From contig NZ_CP076326.1 in NCBI RefSeq assembly GCF_018771565.1, forward strand, positions 1,488,001-1,552,000: a DNA stretch of 64,000 nucleotides. Direction: 5' to 3'. Positions within the stretch are counted from its first letter, which is position 1; every line of letters begins with the position of its first letter. The notes under the pieces were generated by a model that ran no database searches, was not told the DNA's origin, and worked only from the letters and a program-made list of their open reading frames with translations. Made by a program: the position numbers and the translations under genes. The stretch is from Thermoflexus hugenholtzii (GTDB lineage: Bacteria > Chloroflexota > Anaerolineae > Thermoflexales > Thermoflexaceae). Below, in pieces: positions 9,880 to 17,782 of this stretch.

Positions 9880-10899
9880 GTGTCCCCGACGATCCAGCTG
9901 GTCGCCGTCCAGATGCGCTGGAGTGTGGCGGATGGGCGCTCGCCGGAGGCCTTCGCCGCCCGGATGGCCGCCTTGCTCCAGGAGGCGTGCGCCTCCCTGG
10001 ATCCCCGGGCGCCGGCCCTGGTGGCCCTTCCGGAGGATGTCGGGCTGCTCGCCGCCCTGGCCGTCCTCCCCCCGGGGTTGATCCGTCAGCCCTCGATGGC
10101 GACGGCGATGGCCTTCGCCCTGCGCCGACGGCTCCTCCCCGCCCTCTACCGGCGTCTGCGCCACCGGGTGAGCTGGGCCCGCGCCCTTCTGCTGACGATC
10201 AACCCCCTCCTCGCCCGCCTCTATCTGGGGACCTTCTCCCGGCTGGCCCGCGCCCACCGGGTTTATCTCGTCGCCGGCTCCGCCCCCCTGGCCGACTACG
10301 ACATCCGCGGCGGGGAGGTTCCCCGCGCATTGCGCCCACGCGGCGCGGCGGTCTACAACGCCGCCGCCCTCTTCGGCCCCGACGGCCGCCTCATCGGGCT
10401 CCAGCCCAAGGTCGCCCTCATCGACCTGGAAGGCCCCGCCGGGCTGGATCTCTCCTCCGGATCGCCGGAAGCGATCCGGGTCTTCGAGACCGAGGTCGGC
10501 CGCGTCGGGATCGCCGTCTGCCTGGACGCCTTCGTCCCGGAATCCCCGGTGCGGGAGCTCCTCGCCCGCCAGGGGGCGCAGATCCTGGTCCAGCCCTCGG
10601 CCAACCCGGGCCCCTGGACCCCCGAACAGCAAGCGGATTGGCTGCGGGGCGCGTGGGCGGCCACCGTGCAGGAGGGGCGCTTCGCCTATGCCCTGAACCC
10701 GATGATGACCGGGGCGCTGTTCGACCTGGCCTTCTACGGGCAATCCGCCCTCTTCGCCCGAGACGCGGGCCTCGCCCCCGAGGGGCGAGGATACCGGGAT
10801 CTCGGGCCCATGCCCGGGTTCCTCGCTGTGGCCGCCACGGAGGACGGCGAGGAGATCCTGACGGCCCGCGTCCCCCACCCGGACGCGCCCCCGCTGTAG
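9880..10899 (+). CDS. carbon-nitrogen hydrolase (nitrilase superfamily)
   Basis: This 339-residue protein has the alpha-beta-beta-alpha nitrilase fold. The catalytic triad appears as Glu in LPEDVG (about 50), Lys in LQPKVAL (about 173) and Cys in AVCLDAFVPE (about 212). The substrate amide or nitrile is not predictable. A GTG start is preferred, with GGAGGAGG 9 nt upstream. It lies 24 nt behind nadD. A link to NAD synthesis (for example an amidase step) is only a guess from position. Hydrophobic stretches near 65-120 are unusual for a soluble member and may mark membrane association. Confidence 0.8.
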   Translation: MSPTIQLVAVQMRWSVADGRSPEAFAARMAALLQEACASLDPRAPALVALPEDVGLLAALAVLPPGLIRQPSMATAMAFALRRRLLPALYRRLRHRVSWARALLLTINPLLARLYLGTFSRLARAHRVYLVAGSAPLADYDIRGGEVPRALRPRGAAVYNAAALFGPDGRLIGLQPKVALIDLEGPAGLDLSSGSPEAIRVFETEVGRVGIAVCLDAFVPESPVRELLARQGAQILVQPSANPGPWTPEQQADWLRGAWAATVQEGRFAYALNPMMTGALFDLAFYGQSALFARDAGLAPEGRGYRDLGPMPGFLAVAATEDGEEILTARVPHPDAPPL

Positions 10900-10954
10900 G
10901 GGGCTTCCACTTGATGGAGCAAGGGTCGCGGCTGCCACGTGGATGCCGGGTCGA

Positions 10955-11335
10955 TGATCTTTTGCAGGAGGGGCTTCAGCCCCGAACCTCTGCCCTCCAT
11001 GAGGCCGCCGGTCGCTTTTGACGGGAGAGGTTTCGATCCCAAGCCTCGCATCTTCGATCCCGCAATGGTTCGCGGCGAAAGCCGCTCCTGCGCATGGAGG
11101 CCGAAATGAATTTCGGCTTACATAGGGGACTTCAACCCCGAGCTTCGCGTCTTCGATCCCGCAAGGGTTCGCGGCGGAATCCGCTCCGACGGAATGGATT
11201 CCCCGCATTCGTGTATTCGTGTTCCCATTCGTGGACGGCCCCTTACCCCTCACCACCGGGATGCCGAAATGGATTTCGGCTCGCACACAGGGTCCAGGTC
11301 GCGGCGAAAGCCGCTCGTCCAAACTTCCGCCCCGG
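10955..11335. repeat. cluster of degraded REP-like palindromes
   Basis: This intergenic stretch holds at least five palindromic units of the same family as at 5109-5612. Examples are GGAGGGGCTTCAGCCCC (near 10967), GCGGCGAAAGCCGCTCC (near 11078), a decayed GGGGACTTCAACCCC (near 11126) and GCGGCGAAAGCCGCTCG (near 11302). GCCGAAATGAATTTCGGC (near 11099) and GCCGAAATGGATTTCGGC (near 11264) are also present. The gap between the nitrilase and radical SAM genes has no other content except a TATAAA box at about 11361. Confidence 0.75.
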
Positions 11336-11410
11336 ACCTTGCCGAATGCCTTCCACGCATATAAACTGGAGATGGAAAGAGGGGCCCGGGATTCGCCCCA
11401 GGCGGCGAGG

Positions 11411-12646
11411 ATGATGGTCCGGCTGGAGACCCGGGAAGGACCGGTGACCCTGAACCTGCAGCCCGGCGCCCTCTCCCTTCACCTCTACGGGCGCGATGTC
11501 CTGGCCTATGATCGCGCCGGCCGCCTCTGGAGCGCCACCCTCGGGGAGCTCACCTACCGCCGCGGGCTCGACAACCGGATCCAGGCCATCTGGATGACCG
11601 CTGAAGGGCTCCGGCGTCGCTGGCTCTCCCGGGAGGAAGTCCGCGCCCTGGAGGAGGAGCTCGCCCGGCGGCTTCGGGAGTTGCTCCGCGCGCTCTCCAC
11701 CCCCTCCCTCCGCTGGATCACCCCGCCTCCCAATCCGGAGGACTGGTTCCGCATCCTGGAGGCGCTCCGGCGAGCGGCCGCGATGGACTTCGAAGCCCTG
11801 GAGGCCGACGCGCGACGGTTCGCGGAGGTCTACGCCCCCATCGGGATCCTCCCCCCGGATCAGTATCTCTCCCTCGTTGTCCAGGCGACCACCGGCTGCC
11901 CCTTCAACACCTGCATCTTCTGCGGGTTCTATCGGTCGGTGCCCTTCCGGGTGCGCTCCCCCGAGGAGTTCGAGGCCCACCTGCATGCGATCCGCGACTT
12001 CTTCGGCGAGGGCCTGTGGATGCGGCGGACGATCTTCCTGGGCAGCGCCAACGCCCTCGCCATCCCGATGCCCCGCCTGATCGCCCTCCTGGAGCGTCTG
12101 CGACAAGCCTTCCCGCTGCAGGCCGATGGCCCCGGGCGCGGCTTCGCAGGGATCTACGCCTTCCTGGACGGCTTCACCGGGCTGCGGAAGACGGTGGGGG
12201 ATTACGCGCAGCTGCGCGCCATGGGGCTGCGCCGGGTCTACATCGGCCTGGAGAGCGGGCATGCGCCCCTGCTGGAGTTCCTGCGCAAGCCCGCGACGGT
12301 GGAAGGGATGATCGAAACCGTGCGTCGGCTGAAGGCCGCCGGCCTCTCCGTCGGGGTGATCGTCATGATCGGGGTCGGCGGGGACCGCTTCGCCCATGGT
12401 CACGTGGAGGATACGCTGGCCGTCTTAAAGGCCATGCCGCTGGACCGACGGGATCTGGTTTACCTTTCGGACTTCGTGGAGATGCCGGGGACGCCCTACC
12501 GCGCGGCAGCGGAGGCCTGGGGGATCCGCCCCCTCTCCCCGGCGGAGCGCCGGGCGCAGGCCGAGGCCCTCCGCGCCGGCCTGCGCGCCTTGGGAGGGGA
12601 AGGCCCCCGCGTCGCTCCCTACGCGCTGGAGGCATTCGTGTACTGA
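11411..12646 (+). CDS. radical SAM protein of unknown substrate
   Basis: This 411-residue radical SAM enzyme has the cluster motif GCPFNTCIFCGFY (CX4CX2C) at about 162. It also has a TIM-barrel region with IFLGSANALAIP, GLRRVYIGLESGH and VGVIVMIGVGGD, and a C-terminal PGTPYRAA loop. The spacing CX4CX2C is shared with COG1032-like members rather than the classic CX3CX2C. A 5'-deoxyadenosyl radical reaction is expected but the substrate is unknown. Two adjacent ATGs (11411 and 11414) follow GGCGAGG. An upstream ATG at 11372 is possible, but a TATAAA box at about 11361 would leave it almost leaderless. Confidence 0.82.
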   Translation: MMVRLETREGPVTLNLQPGALSLHLYGRDVLAYDRAGRLWSATLGELTYRRGLDNRIQAIWMTAEGLRRRWLSREEVRALEEELARRLRELLRALSTPSLRWITPPPNPEDWFRILEALRRAAAMDFEALEADARRFAEVYAPIGILPPDQYLSLVVQATTGCPFNTCIFCGFYRSVPFRVRSPEEFEAHLHAIRDFFGEGLWMRRTIFLGSANALAIPMPRLIALLERLRQAFPLQADGPGRGFAGIYAFLDGFTGLRKTVGDYAQLRAMGLRRVYIGLESGHAPLLEFLRKPATVEGMIETVRRLKAAGLSVGVIVMIGVGGDRFAHGHVEDTLAVLKAMPLDRRDLVYLSDFVEMPGTPYRAAAEAWGIRPLSPAERRAQAEALRAGLRALGGEGPRVAPYALEAFVY

Positions 12647-12706
12647 ACCGATGTAACGGCGCCGTAACTCCCTTAAGGACAGATCAGGAAGTCCAGGACA
12701 GCCCGC

Positions 12707-12738
12707 CCCGGGCCGGTTTGCCGGGCCTCCGGCCCGGG
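12707..12738. terminator. hairpin between radical SAM and malic enzyme genes
   Basis: A perfect 10-bp inverted repeat CCCGGGCCGG / CCGGCCCGGG with a 12-nt loop lies between two plus-strand genes. No U-tract follows, so it may be an intrinsic terminator of the GC-rich type or a leader structure of the malic enzyme gene. Confidence 0.45.
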
Positions 12739-12790
12739 AGTAAGGTGGAAGACGCGGATCCGGCGCAGCCTATCCAGCGAGGAGGCTCCC

Positions 12791-15052
12791 ATGCTCCGGG
12801 AAGACGCTCTGGAATACCACCGCAAAGGCCGTCCGGGCAAGCTGGAGATCGTCCCCACCAAGCCCATGATCACCCAGCGGGACCTCTCCCTGGCCTACAG
12901 CCCGGGCGTGGCGTATCCGGTCCTGGAGATCGAGAAAGACCCGGACCTGGCCTATGAATACACCATCAAGGGGAACCTGGTGGCGGTGATCTCCAACGGC
13001 ACCGCCATCCTGGGCCTGGGGGATCGGGGGGCCCTGACCTCCAAGCCCGTGATGGAAGGCAAGGCGGTGCTCTTCAAGAAGTTCGCCGACGTGGACGCCA
13101 TCGACATCGAGGTGAACACCCGGGATCCCGACGAGTTCATCCGGGTGGTGCAGGCCATCGCCCCCACCTTCGGGGGGATCAACCTGGAGGACATCAAGGC
13201 GCCCGAGTGCTTCTACATCGAGGAGACCCTACGGGCCACCCTGGATATCCCGGTCTTCCACGACGACCAGCACGGGACGGCGGTGATCTCCGCGGCGGCC
13301 CTGCTCAACGCCCTCGAGCTGGTCGGCAAGCGCATCGACGAGATCAAGGTGGTCATCAACGGCGCGGGGGCCTCCGGCATCGCCTGCGCCGATCTCTGGG
13401 TGAAGCTGGGGGTGCGTAAGGAGAACCTCATCATGCTGGACACGAAGGGGGTGATCTACAAGGGCCGCAAGGAGGGGATGAACCCCTACAAGGAGCGCTT
13501 CGCCGCCGACACCGAGGCCCGCACCCTCGCCGAGGCCATCCGGGGGGCCGACGTCTTCCTGGGCCTCTCGGTGGCGGACGTGCTCACCCCGGAGATGGTG
13601 AAATCCATGGCCGAGCGGCCCATCATCTTCGCCCTGGCCAACCCGGACCCGGAGATCCGCTACGAGCTGGCCAAGGAGGTCCGCCCCGACGCCATCGTGG
13701 CCACCGGCCGCAGCGACTACCCCAACCAGGTCAACAACGTGCTGGGCTTCCCCTTCATCTTCCGCGGGGCCCTGGACGTGCGGGCGCGGGCGATCAACGA
13801 TGAGATGAAGCTGGCCGCGGCCCGGGCCCTGGCCGCCCTGGCCCGCGAGGACGTGCCGGACAGCGTGCTGAAGGCCTACGGGCTGGAGACGCTGCGCTTC
13901 GGGCCGGACTACATCATCCCCAAGCCGCTGGACCCGCGGGTGATGCTCTGGGAGGCGCCGGCGGTCGCCCAGGCGGCCATGGAGACCGGCGTGGCGCGGA
14001 TCCACATCGATATCGAGGAATACCGGGAGCGGCTGGCCGCCCGGCTGGGCAAGGGCACCCAGGTGATGCGCTTCATCATCAACAAGGCGAAGGCGGCCCC
14101 CAAGCGCATCGCCTTCGGGGAGGGCGAGGAGCCCAAGATCCTGCGGGCCGCCGCCCTGATCCAGGAGGAGGGGATCGGCCGGCCCATCCTCATCGGGCGC
14201 CCCGAGGTCATCCGCCGGCGCATCGAGGAGCTGGGGCTGCGCTGCCAGCCGGAGATCGTCTACCCGCCCGAGTTCCCGCGGCTGGAGGAATATGCCCAGC
14301 GCCTCTACGAGAAGCGGCAGCGCAAAGGCGTCACCCTCCCCCTGGCCCGCACGCTGATGCTGGAGCCCAACTACTTCGGGCCCATGATGGTCGAGATGGG
14401 GGACGCCGACGCCTTCATCTCCGGCCTCACCTACGACTACCCCGCCGTCATCCGCCCCGCCCTCCAGGTCGTGGGGGTCCGGGAGGGCATGCGCAAGGTC
14501 GCCGGGCTTTACATCATGATCGTGAAGGAGAAGGTCTACTTCTTCACCGACGCCACGGTGAACATCGAGCCCACGGCCGAGGACCTGGCGGAGATCGCCA
14601 TCATGGCGGCCGACTTCGCCCGGCGCTTCGACATCGAGCCGCGGGTGGCCATGCTCTCCTTCTCCAACTTCGGCAGCACCCGCCACCCGCTCTCCGAGAA
14701 GGTGCGCCAGGCCGTGGAGATCGTGCGCCAGCGGCGGCCGGACATTCTGATCGACGGGGAGATGCAGGCCGACACGGCAGTGGTGCCGGAGATCATCGAG
14801 GAGCGCTACCCCTTCAGCCGGGTGAAGGACGCCAACGTGCTGGTCTTCCCGGACCTGGAGGCGGCGAACGTCTCGTATAAGCTGCTGCAGCGCCTGGGGA
14901 ACGCCCAGGCCATCGGGCCGATCCTTCTGGGGATGGGCAAGCCCGTCCACGTCCTCCAGACCGGCGACGAGGTCCAGGACATCGTCTTCATCGCCGCCAT
15001 CGCCGCCCTGGACGCTCAGGAGCGCGCCCTCGCCCCGGCCGGCGTTCGGTGA
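12791..15052 (+). CDS. maeB: NADP-dependent malic enzyme fused to phosphotransacetylase-like domain
   Basis: This 753-residue MaeB-type enzyme oxidatively decarboxylates malate to pyruvate. The malic enzyme half (1 to about 430) contains [31 protein letters not shown] and the NAD(P) motif NGAGASGIA at about 196. The C-terminal half (about 430-753) is a phosphate acetyl/butyryltransferase-like domain ([22 protein letters not shown], then ADTAVVPEI near 660). In characterised MaeB proteins it acts mainly as an acetyl-CoA-sensing regulatory module. A GGAGG site precedes the ATG. The length is as expected for the fusion. It is the pyruvate/NADPH supply gene of the window. Confidence 0.95.
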   Translation: MLREDALEYHRKGRPGKLEIVPTKPMITQRDLSLAYSPGVAYPVLEIEKDPDLAYEYTIKGNLVAVISNGTAILGLGDRGALTSKPVMEGKAVLFKKFADVDAIDIEVNTRDPDEFIRVVQAIAPTFGGINLEDIKAPECFYIEETLRATLDIPVFHDDQHGTAVISAAALLNALELVGKRIDEIKVVINGAGASGIACADLWVKLGVRKENLIMLDTKGVIYKGRKEGMNPYKERFAADTEARTLAEAIRGADVFLGLSVADVLTPEMVKSMAERPIIFALANPDPEIRYELAKEVRPDAIVATGRSDYPNQVNNVLGFPFIFRGALDVRARAINDEMKLAAARALAALAREDVPDSVLKAYGLETLRFGPDYIIPKPLDPRVMLWEAPAVAQAAMETGVARIHIDIEEYRERLAARLGKGTQVMRFIINKAKAAPKRIAFGEGEEPKILRAAALIQEEGIGRPILIGRPEVIRRRIEELGLRCQPEIVYPPEFPRLEEYAQRLYEKRQRKGVTLPLARTLMLEPNYFGPMMVEMGDADAFISGLTYDYPAVIRPALQVVGVREGMRKVAGLYIMIVKEKVYFFTDATVNIEPTAEDLAEIAIMAADFARRFDIEPRVAMLSFSNFGSTRHPLSEKVRQAVEIVRQRRPDILIDGEMQADTAVVPEIIEERYPFSRVKDANVLVFPDLEAANVSYKLLQRLGNAQAIGPILLGMGKPVHVLQTGDEVQDIVFIAAIAALDAQERALAPAGVR

Positions 15053-15090
15053 GGGAGCTCCCGGAGGATGAAGCCGCCGCCCCGGCGGAT

Positions 15091-15118
15091 TTGACATCCC
15101 AGACGGCCCTGGTAGAAT
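15091..15118 (+). promoter_or_regulatory. promoter of tRNA-Leu
   Basis: TTGACA at 15091-15096 and TAGAAT at 15113-15118 are separated by 16 bp. The expected start is a few bases before the tRNA 5' end at 15131. Confidence 0.75.
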
Positions 15119-15130
15119 TGAAAACGAAAC

Positions 15131-15214
15131 GCCGGGGTGGCGGAACTGGCAGACGCGCCACGTTCAGGGCGTGGTGGGCATGCGCCCGTGCGGGTTCAAA
15201 TCCCGCCCCCGGCA
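15131..15214 (+). tRNA. tRNA-Leu (anticodon CAG)
   Basis: The cloverleaf folds with acceptor stem GCCGGGG / CCCCGGC and anticodon stem CCACG / CGTGG around loop TTCAGGG, giving anticodon CAG for CUG codons. A long variable arm (GGGC-ATGC-GCCC type) and T arm GCGGG-TTCAAAT-CCCGC follow. The discriminator is A, and CCA is not encoded. The class II shape fits leucine. CUG is an abundant codon in this GC-rich genome. Confidence 0.96.
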
Positions 15215-15216
15215 CT

Positions 15217-15248
15217 GCCCGGAGGCCGCTCCCGCCTCCGGGCTTTTT
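15217..15248 (+). terminator. intrinsic terminator of tRNA-Leu
   Basis: A perfect 10-bp stem GCCCGGAGGC / GCCTCCGGGC with a 7-nt loop is followed by TTTTT, starting 2 nt after the tRNA. Confidence 0.93.
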
Positions 15249-15291
15249 GTTCGGGGAGGCACCCGCTCGACCTCGAAGCGAGGAAGCGCTG

Positions 15292-15666
15292 ATGCGCCGC
15301 TGGCTGGATCGGATATGGCGCTGGGGGGTCCGCCTCTTCGTGCTGGCCGCCCTGCTCGCCCTGGCCCACACCGCCTGGGGGAACCTGGAGCTCTACCGGC
15401 AGCGGGTGGAGCGAGCGGAGCGCCTGCGCGCGGCCATTGCCACCGAACAGGCGCGGGCGACCCGCCTGGCCGAACAGGCCCGCTACGTCCGGAGCGAGGA
15501 GTTCGTCGCCCGCTGGGCCCGCCTGGAGGCCGGGATGGTCCGCCCCCATGAAACCCCCTACCGCCTACCGTGGACCCCGCCGGCCTCTCCTCCGCCATCT
15601 CCTCCCACCCCTACCCCCACTCCCCTCCCCTGGCAGGCCTGGTGGATGCGGCTGCAGGGGCGATGA
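15292..15666 (+). CDS. FtsB/DivIC-like septum formation initiator
   Basis: This 124-residue bitopic protein has a short basic N terminus (MRRWLDRIWRW), one membrane helix at about 12-30 and a coiled coil at about 32-75 (ELYRQRVERAERLRAAIATEQ). A conserved-looking YVRSEEFVARWARLEAGM segment follows. The C-terminal Pro/Thr tail is PPASPPPSPPTPTPTP. Architecture and length fit FtsB/DivIC, which bridges FtsL and FtsQ in the divisome. The ribosome site GAGGAAG lies just before the ATG. The proline tail is an unusual addition. No other division genes are adjacent. Confidence 0.75.
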   Translation: MRRWLDRIWRWGVRLFVLAALLALAHTAWGNLELYRQRVERAERLRAAIATEQARATRLAEQARYVRSEEFVARWARLEAGMVRPHETPYRLPWTPPASPPPSPPTPTPTPLPWQAWWMRLQGR

Positions 15667-15706
15667 GGAGGAGTCCGCGCGGATTCTCTCCCCTCCGGAT
15701 CCCCGC

Positions 15707-15712
15707 TAAAAT
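15707..15712 (+). promoter_or_regulatory. -10-like box cut off from infA by the TnpB element
   Basis: TAAAAT lies at 15707-15712, 9 bp before the left end of the TnpB element. The same box stands before obg and the aminotransferase. Without the element it would lie about 60 bp before infA, so it may be the ancestral infA promoter. This is inference. Confidence 0.35.
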
Positions 15713-15795
15713 TATGGATGTAGGAGTTACGCAGTTGGATGCGTCCTTCTCTTCACGCGGCGGACGGGGCTATCATCATGATGGAGGCAGCGACG

Positions 15796-16977
15796 ATGCC
15801 GACGGTCTGCCTGCGGTTCCGATTCGAGGAGCATCCCAAAATCCGCGCCCTGATGGAGGCCTGCGCCGACATCCAGCGACAGGCCGTCGACTACGCCCTG
15901 GAAAACGGCAAAACCGCCACCTTCACCCTCATCCAGGCCCTCTACCCCTCCCTGCGCGCGCAGCATCCGGATCTCCACTCCAACCTCATCTACGGGGCGA
16001 TCCGATCCGGCGCCCGGATCGTCCACGGCTTCCGAAACCAGCAGCGGAAGGGGAAAACCCGGGCGGACCGGCCGGAGATCCGGCGCCCCTCGATCTATCT
16101 GGTCCGGCAGACGGTGAAGATCGAATGGGATGGCGAGACCCTGACCGTCACGATTCCGGTCTCCCCCCGGGATCCGGAGCCCATCGTCCTCACCTTCCGC
16201 CCTCATCACCAGTATCGCCGGCTGCTGGACGAGTGGAAGGCGGGGCGGGCGCGGATGGGGGAGCCGACGCTCACGGCCCATTCCCTCTCCATCCCCTTGA
16301 AGTTCCCCGACCCCATCCCCTATAAGCCGGAGGGGGTGATCGGGATCGACAGCAATGAAGGTAACCTCACGGCCTTCGTGACCTCCACCGGCGAGATCCG
16401 GGAGATCGACACCCGGTATGTGGGGAAGGTCAACCGGGACCATCTGCGGCGCGAGATCAAAGGGACGAGAGGGAAGCACAACCCAAAGGCCAAAAAGAAG
16501 ATCGCCTCCAAGCATCGAAGGATTCGCCGGGAGAAGACGGAGAACTTCTGGCATCATCTGGCCCTGGCCTTGATCGCCTGGGCGCTGGGGATGCGGGCGG
16601 CCCTGGTGCTGGAGGATCTGAAGGGGATGAAGGAGCGGATCGGGAAGGGAAAGTCCAGGAGGATGCGGCAGCGTCTGCTCAATTTCTGGAGCATTATGAC
16701 TTTCCATCGCATTCTGGTTCACAAGGCAAGATTCTACGGCGTTCCGGTGATTTGGGTGGATCCGCAGAACACGTCCCGGTCGTGTCCGGTATGCGGCAAG
16801 GTGGGTGAAAGGCTAAGGGGACACGCCTTGGCGTGCCCTTGCGGGGCGAGGATGGGCCGTCACGAGGCGGCGGCGGTGAACATCGCCCGCAGGGGGGTGG
16901 AATTCCTCGAGGGCTTGGGCCTTCGAGGCAGGGGTCGGTGGGCGACCCCGGTGGCCGGTCCTCTGGCCTCGGGTTAA
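15796..16977 (+). CDS. tnpB: TnpB-like RNA-guided nuclease relative (OrfB, zinc ribbon)
   Basis: This 393-residue TnpB-family protein has an N-terminal wedge-like region and a RuvC-I motif GVIGIDSNEGN at about 181. A basic stretch KHNPKAKKKIASKHRRIRR follows, then the RuvC-II motif ALVLEDLKGMKE at about 270. The zinc ribbon is SCPVCGKVG...LACPCGARMG at about 334-356. Where active TnpB has the RuvC-III aspartate (DxNAAxNI), this protein reads HEAAAVNI, so that catalytic Asp seems replaced by His. The start MPTVCLRF was chosen because GGAGG lies 8 nt upstream; an in-frame ATG at 15739 is nearer the element end. Confidence 0.85.
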   Translation: MPTVCLRFRFEEHPKIRALMEACADIQRQAVDYALENGKTATFTLIQALYPSLRAQHPDLHSNLIYGAIRSGARIVHGFRNQQRKGKTRADRPEIRRPSIYLVRQTVKIEWDGETLTVTIPVSPRDPEPIVLTFRPHHQYRRLLDEWKAGRARMGEPTLTAHSLSIPLKFPDPIPYKPEGVIGIDSNEGNLTAFVTSTGEIREIDTRYVGKVNRDHLRREIKGTRGKHNPKAKKKIASKHRRIRREKTENFWHHLALALIAWALGMRAALVLEDLKGMKERIGKGKSRRMRQRLLNFWSIMTFHRILVHKARFYGVPVIWVDPQNTSRSCPVCGKVGERLRGHALACPCGARMGRHEAAAVNIARRGVEFLEGLGLRGRGRWATPVAGPLASG

Positions 16978-16997
16978 AAACCCAAGGCCACGACCGG
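16955..16997 (+). ncRNA. omega-RNA-like hairpin across the tnpB stop codon, copy 1
   Basis: GGCCTCGGGTT (16965-16975) pairs with AACCCAAGGCC (16979-16989) with one C/A mismatch. An outer stem CCGGTC / GACCGG (16955-16960 and 16992-16997) surrounds it. The TAA stop lies at the loop. Copy 2 has the same fold. TnpB guide RNAs overlap the 3' end of tnpB and the right element end, so this is a candidate scaffold; expression is not shown. Confidence 0.5.
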
Positions 16998-17075
16998 AAT
17001 ACGCAGGCAACTGCGTAAGTCCTAGGATGGATCATCGCGTCCGAAGGGACCATCCTCGAAGCCCCGGGAGGCTCG

Positions 17076-17312
17076 ATGGCGAAAGGCGGCGAGAAGGCCA
17101 AGGATGTCATCCAGGTGGAAGGGACGGTGGTGGAGACCCTTCCGAACACGATGTTCAAGGTCCGCCTGGACAACGGCCACGAGGTGCTGGCCCACCTCTC
17201 CGGCCGGATGCGGATGTATTACATCCGCGTGCTCCTGGGGGACCGGGTGCTGGTGGAGCTCTCCCCCTACGACCTGAGCCGGGGGCGCATCGTCCGGCGG
17301 CTCTCCCGCTGA
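17076..17312 (+). CDS. infA: translation initiation factor IF-1
   Basis: This 78-residue OB-fold protein matches IF-1, which binds the 30S A site with IF-2 and IF-3. Recognisable parts are [40 protein letters not shown] and [20 protein letters not shown]. It stands alone, not in the usual ribosomal protein cluster, which suggests a second copy or a moved gene. A TnpB element ends 51 bp upstream and may have cut it from its promoter. The N-terminal MAKGGEKAK extension of about 4 residues is minor. Confidence 0.95.
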   Translation: MAKGGEKAKDVIQVEGTVVETLPNTMFKVRLDNGHEVLAHLSGRMRMYYIRVLLGDRVLVELSPYDLSRGRIVRRLSR

Positions 17313-17370
17313 GGGCGGCGCCGCGCCCTCCGCGCCCTCCAGCCCTGCGCCCCGTGGCGGCGCTCCGGGT

Positions 17371-17376
17371 TATAAT
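17371..17376 (+). promoter_or_regulatory. -10 box upstream of spoVS
   Basis: A perfect TATAAT at 17371-17376 lies about 145 bp before the spoVS ATG. No clear -35 is seen 17 bp upstream. The implied leader of about 140 nt holds no supported gene. Confidence 0.5.
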
Positions 17377-17521
17377 ATTCCCCAAACCGGCCGCAACGGC
17401 GGGTCGCTCCCTCCGTTGCCCTGAATCCACGAGAGGAGGTCTGCCGCTCAACCGGAAAGCGCATCCCTCACCACAGGCCGCGGTTTCCCATCGCCATCCT
17501 TCAGCCCCACGGAGGGAGACC

Positions 17522-17782
17522 ATGGATACCATTAAGGTTGCTGCCAAGTCGCGCACCACAGCCGTGGCCGGCGCCATCGCAGGTGTCATCCGGGAGCGCG
17601 GGCGGGCGGAGGTGCAGGCCATCGGGGCCGGGGCCGTCAACCAGGCCGTCAAGGCCATCTGCATCGCCCGCACCTACCTCGCCCAGGATGGCATCGACAT
17701 CGTCTGCATCCCCGAGTTCACCGACGTCAAGATCAACGACCAGGAGCGGACGGCCATCCGCTTCGTCATCGAAAAGCGATGA
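17522..17782 (+). CDS. spoVS: stage V sporulation protein S family (SpoVS)
   Basis: This 86-residue protein closely matches the small Alba-like SpoVS family: KVAAKSRTTAVAGAIAGVIRE, AEVQAIGAGAVNQAVKAICIAR and IPEFTDVKINDQERTAIRF. SpoVS is found in many non-sporing thermophiles and is thought to bind nucleic acid; its role there is unknown. GGAGGGA precedes the ATG. The stop overlaps the start of the PHP gene (ATGA), so the two are translationally coupled. Confidence 0.95.
   Translation: MDTIKVAAKSRTTAVAGAIAGVIRERGRAEVQAIGAGAVNQAVKAICIARTYLAQDGIDIVCIPEFTDVKINDQERTAIRFVIEKR

Larger units (their letters stand above)
15721..17024 (+). mobile_element. TnpB-carrying element with terminal inverted repeats, copy 1
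   Basis: This 1,304-bp element carries only tnpB. Its ends are TAGGAGTTACGCAGTTG (15721-15737) and the complement of TAGGACTTACGCAGTTG (17008-17024), 16 of 17 identical. The 5-bp direct repeat GGATG directly flanks it (15716-15720 and 17025-17029), suggesting a target duplication. A near-identical copy is at 41295-42595. IS200/IS605 elements lack such inverted ends, so a DDE-type transposase acting in trans is inferred. Confidence 0.8.

Noticed and set aside
13229-15097. Long antisense frame opposite the malic enzyme gene
   Set aside because: Shadow frame; no family resemblance.
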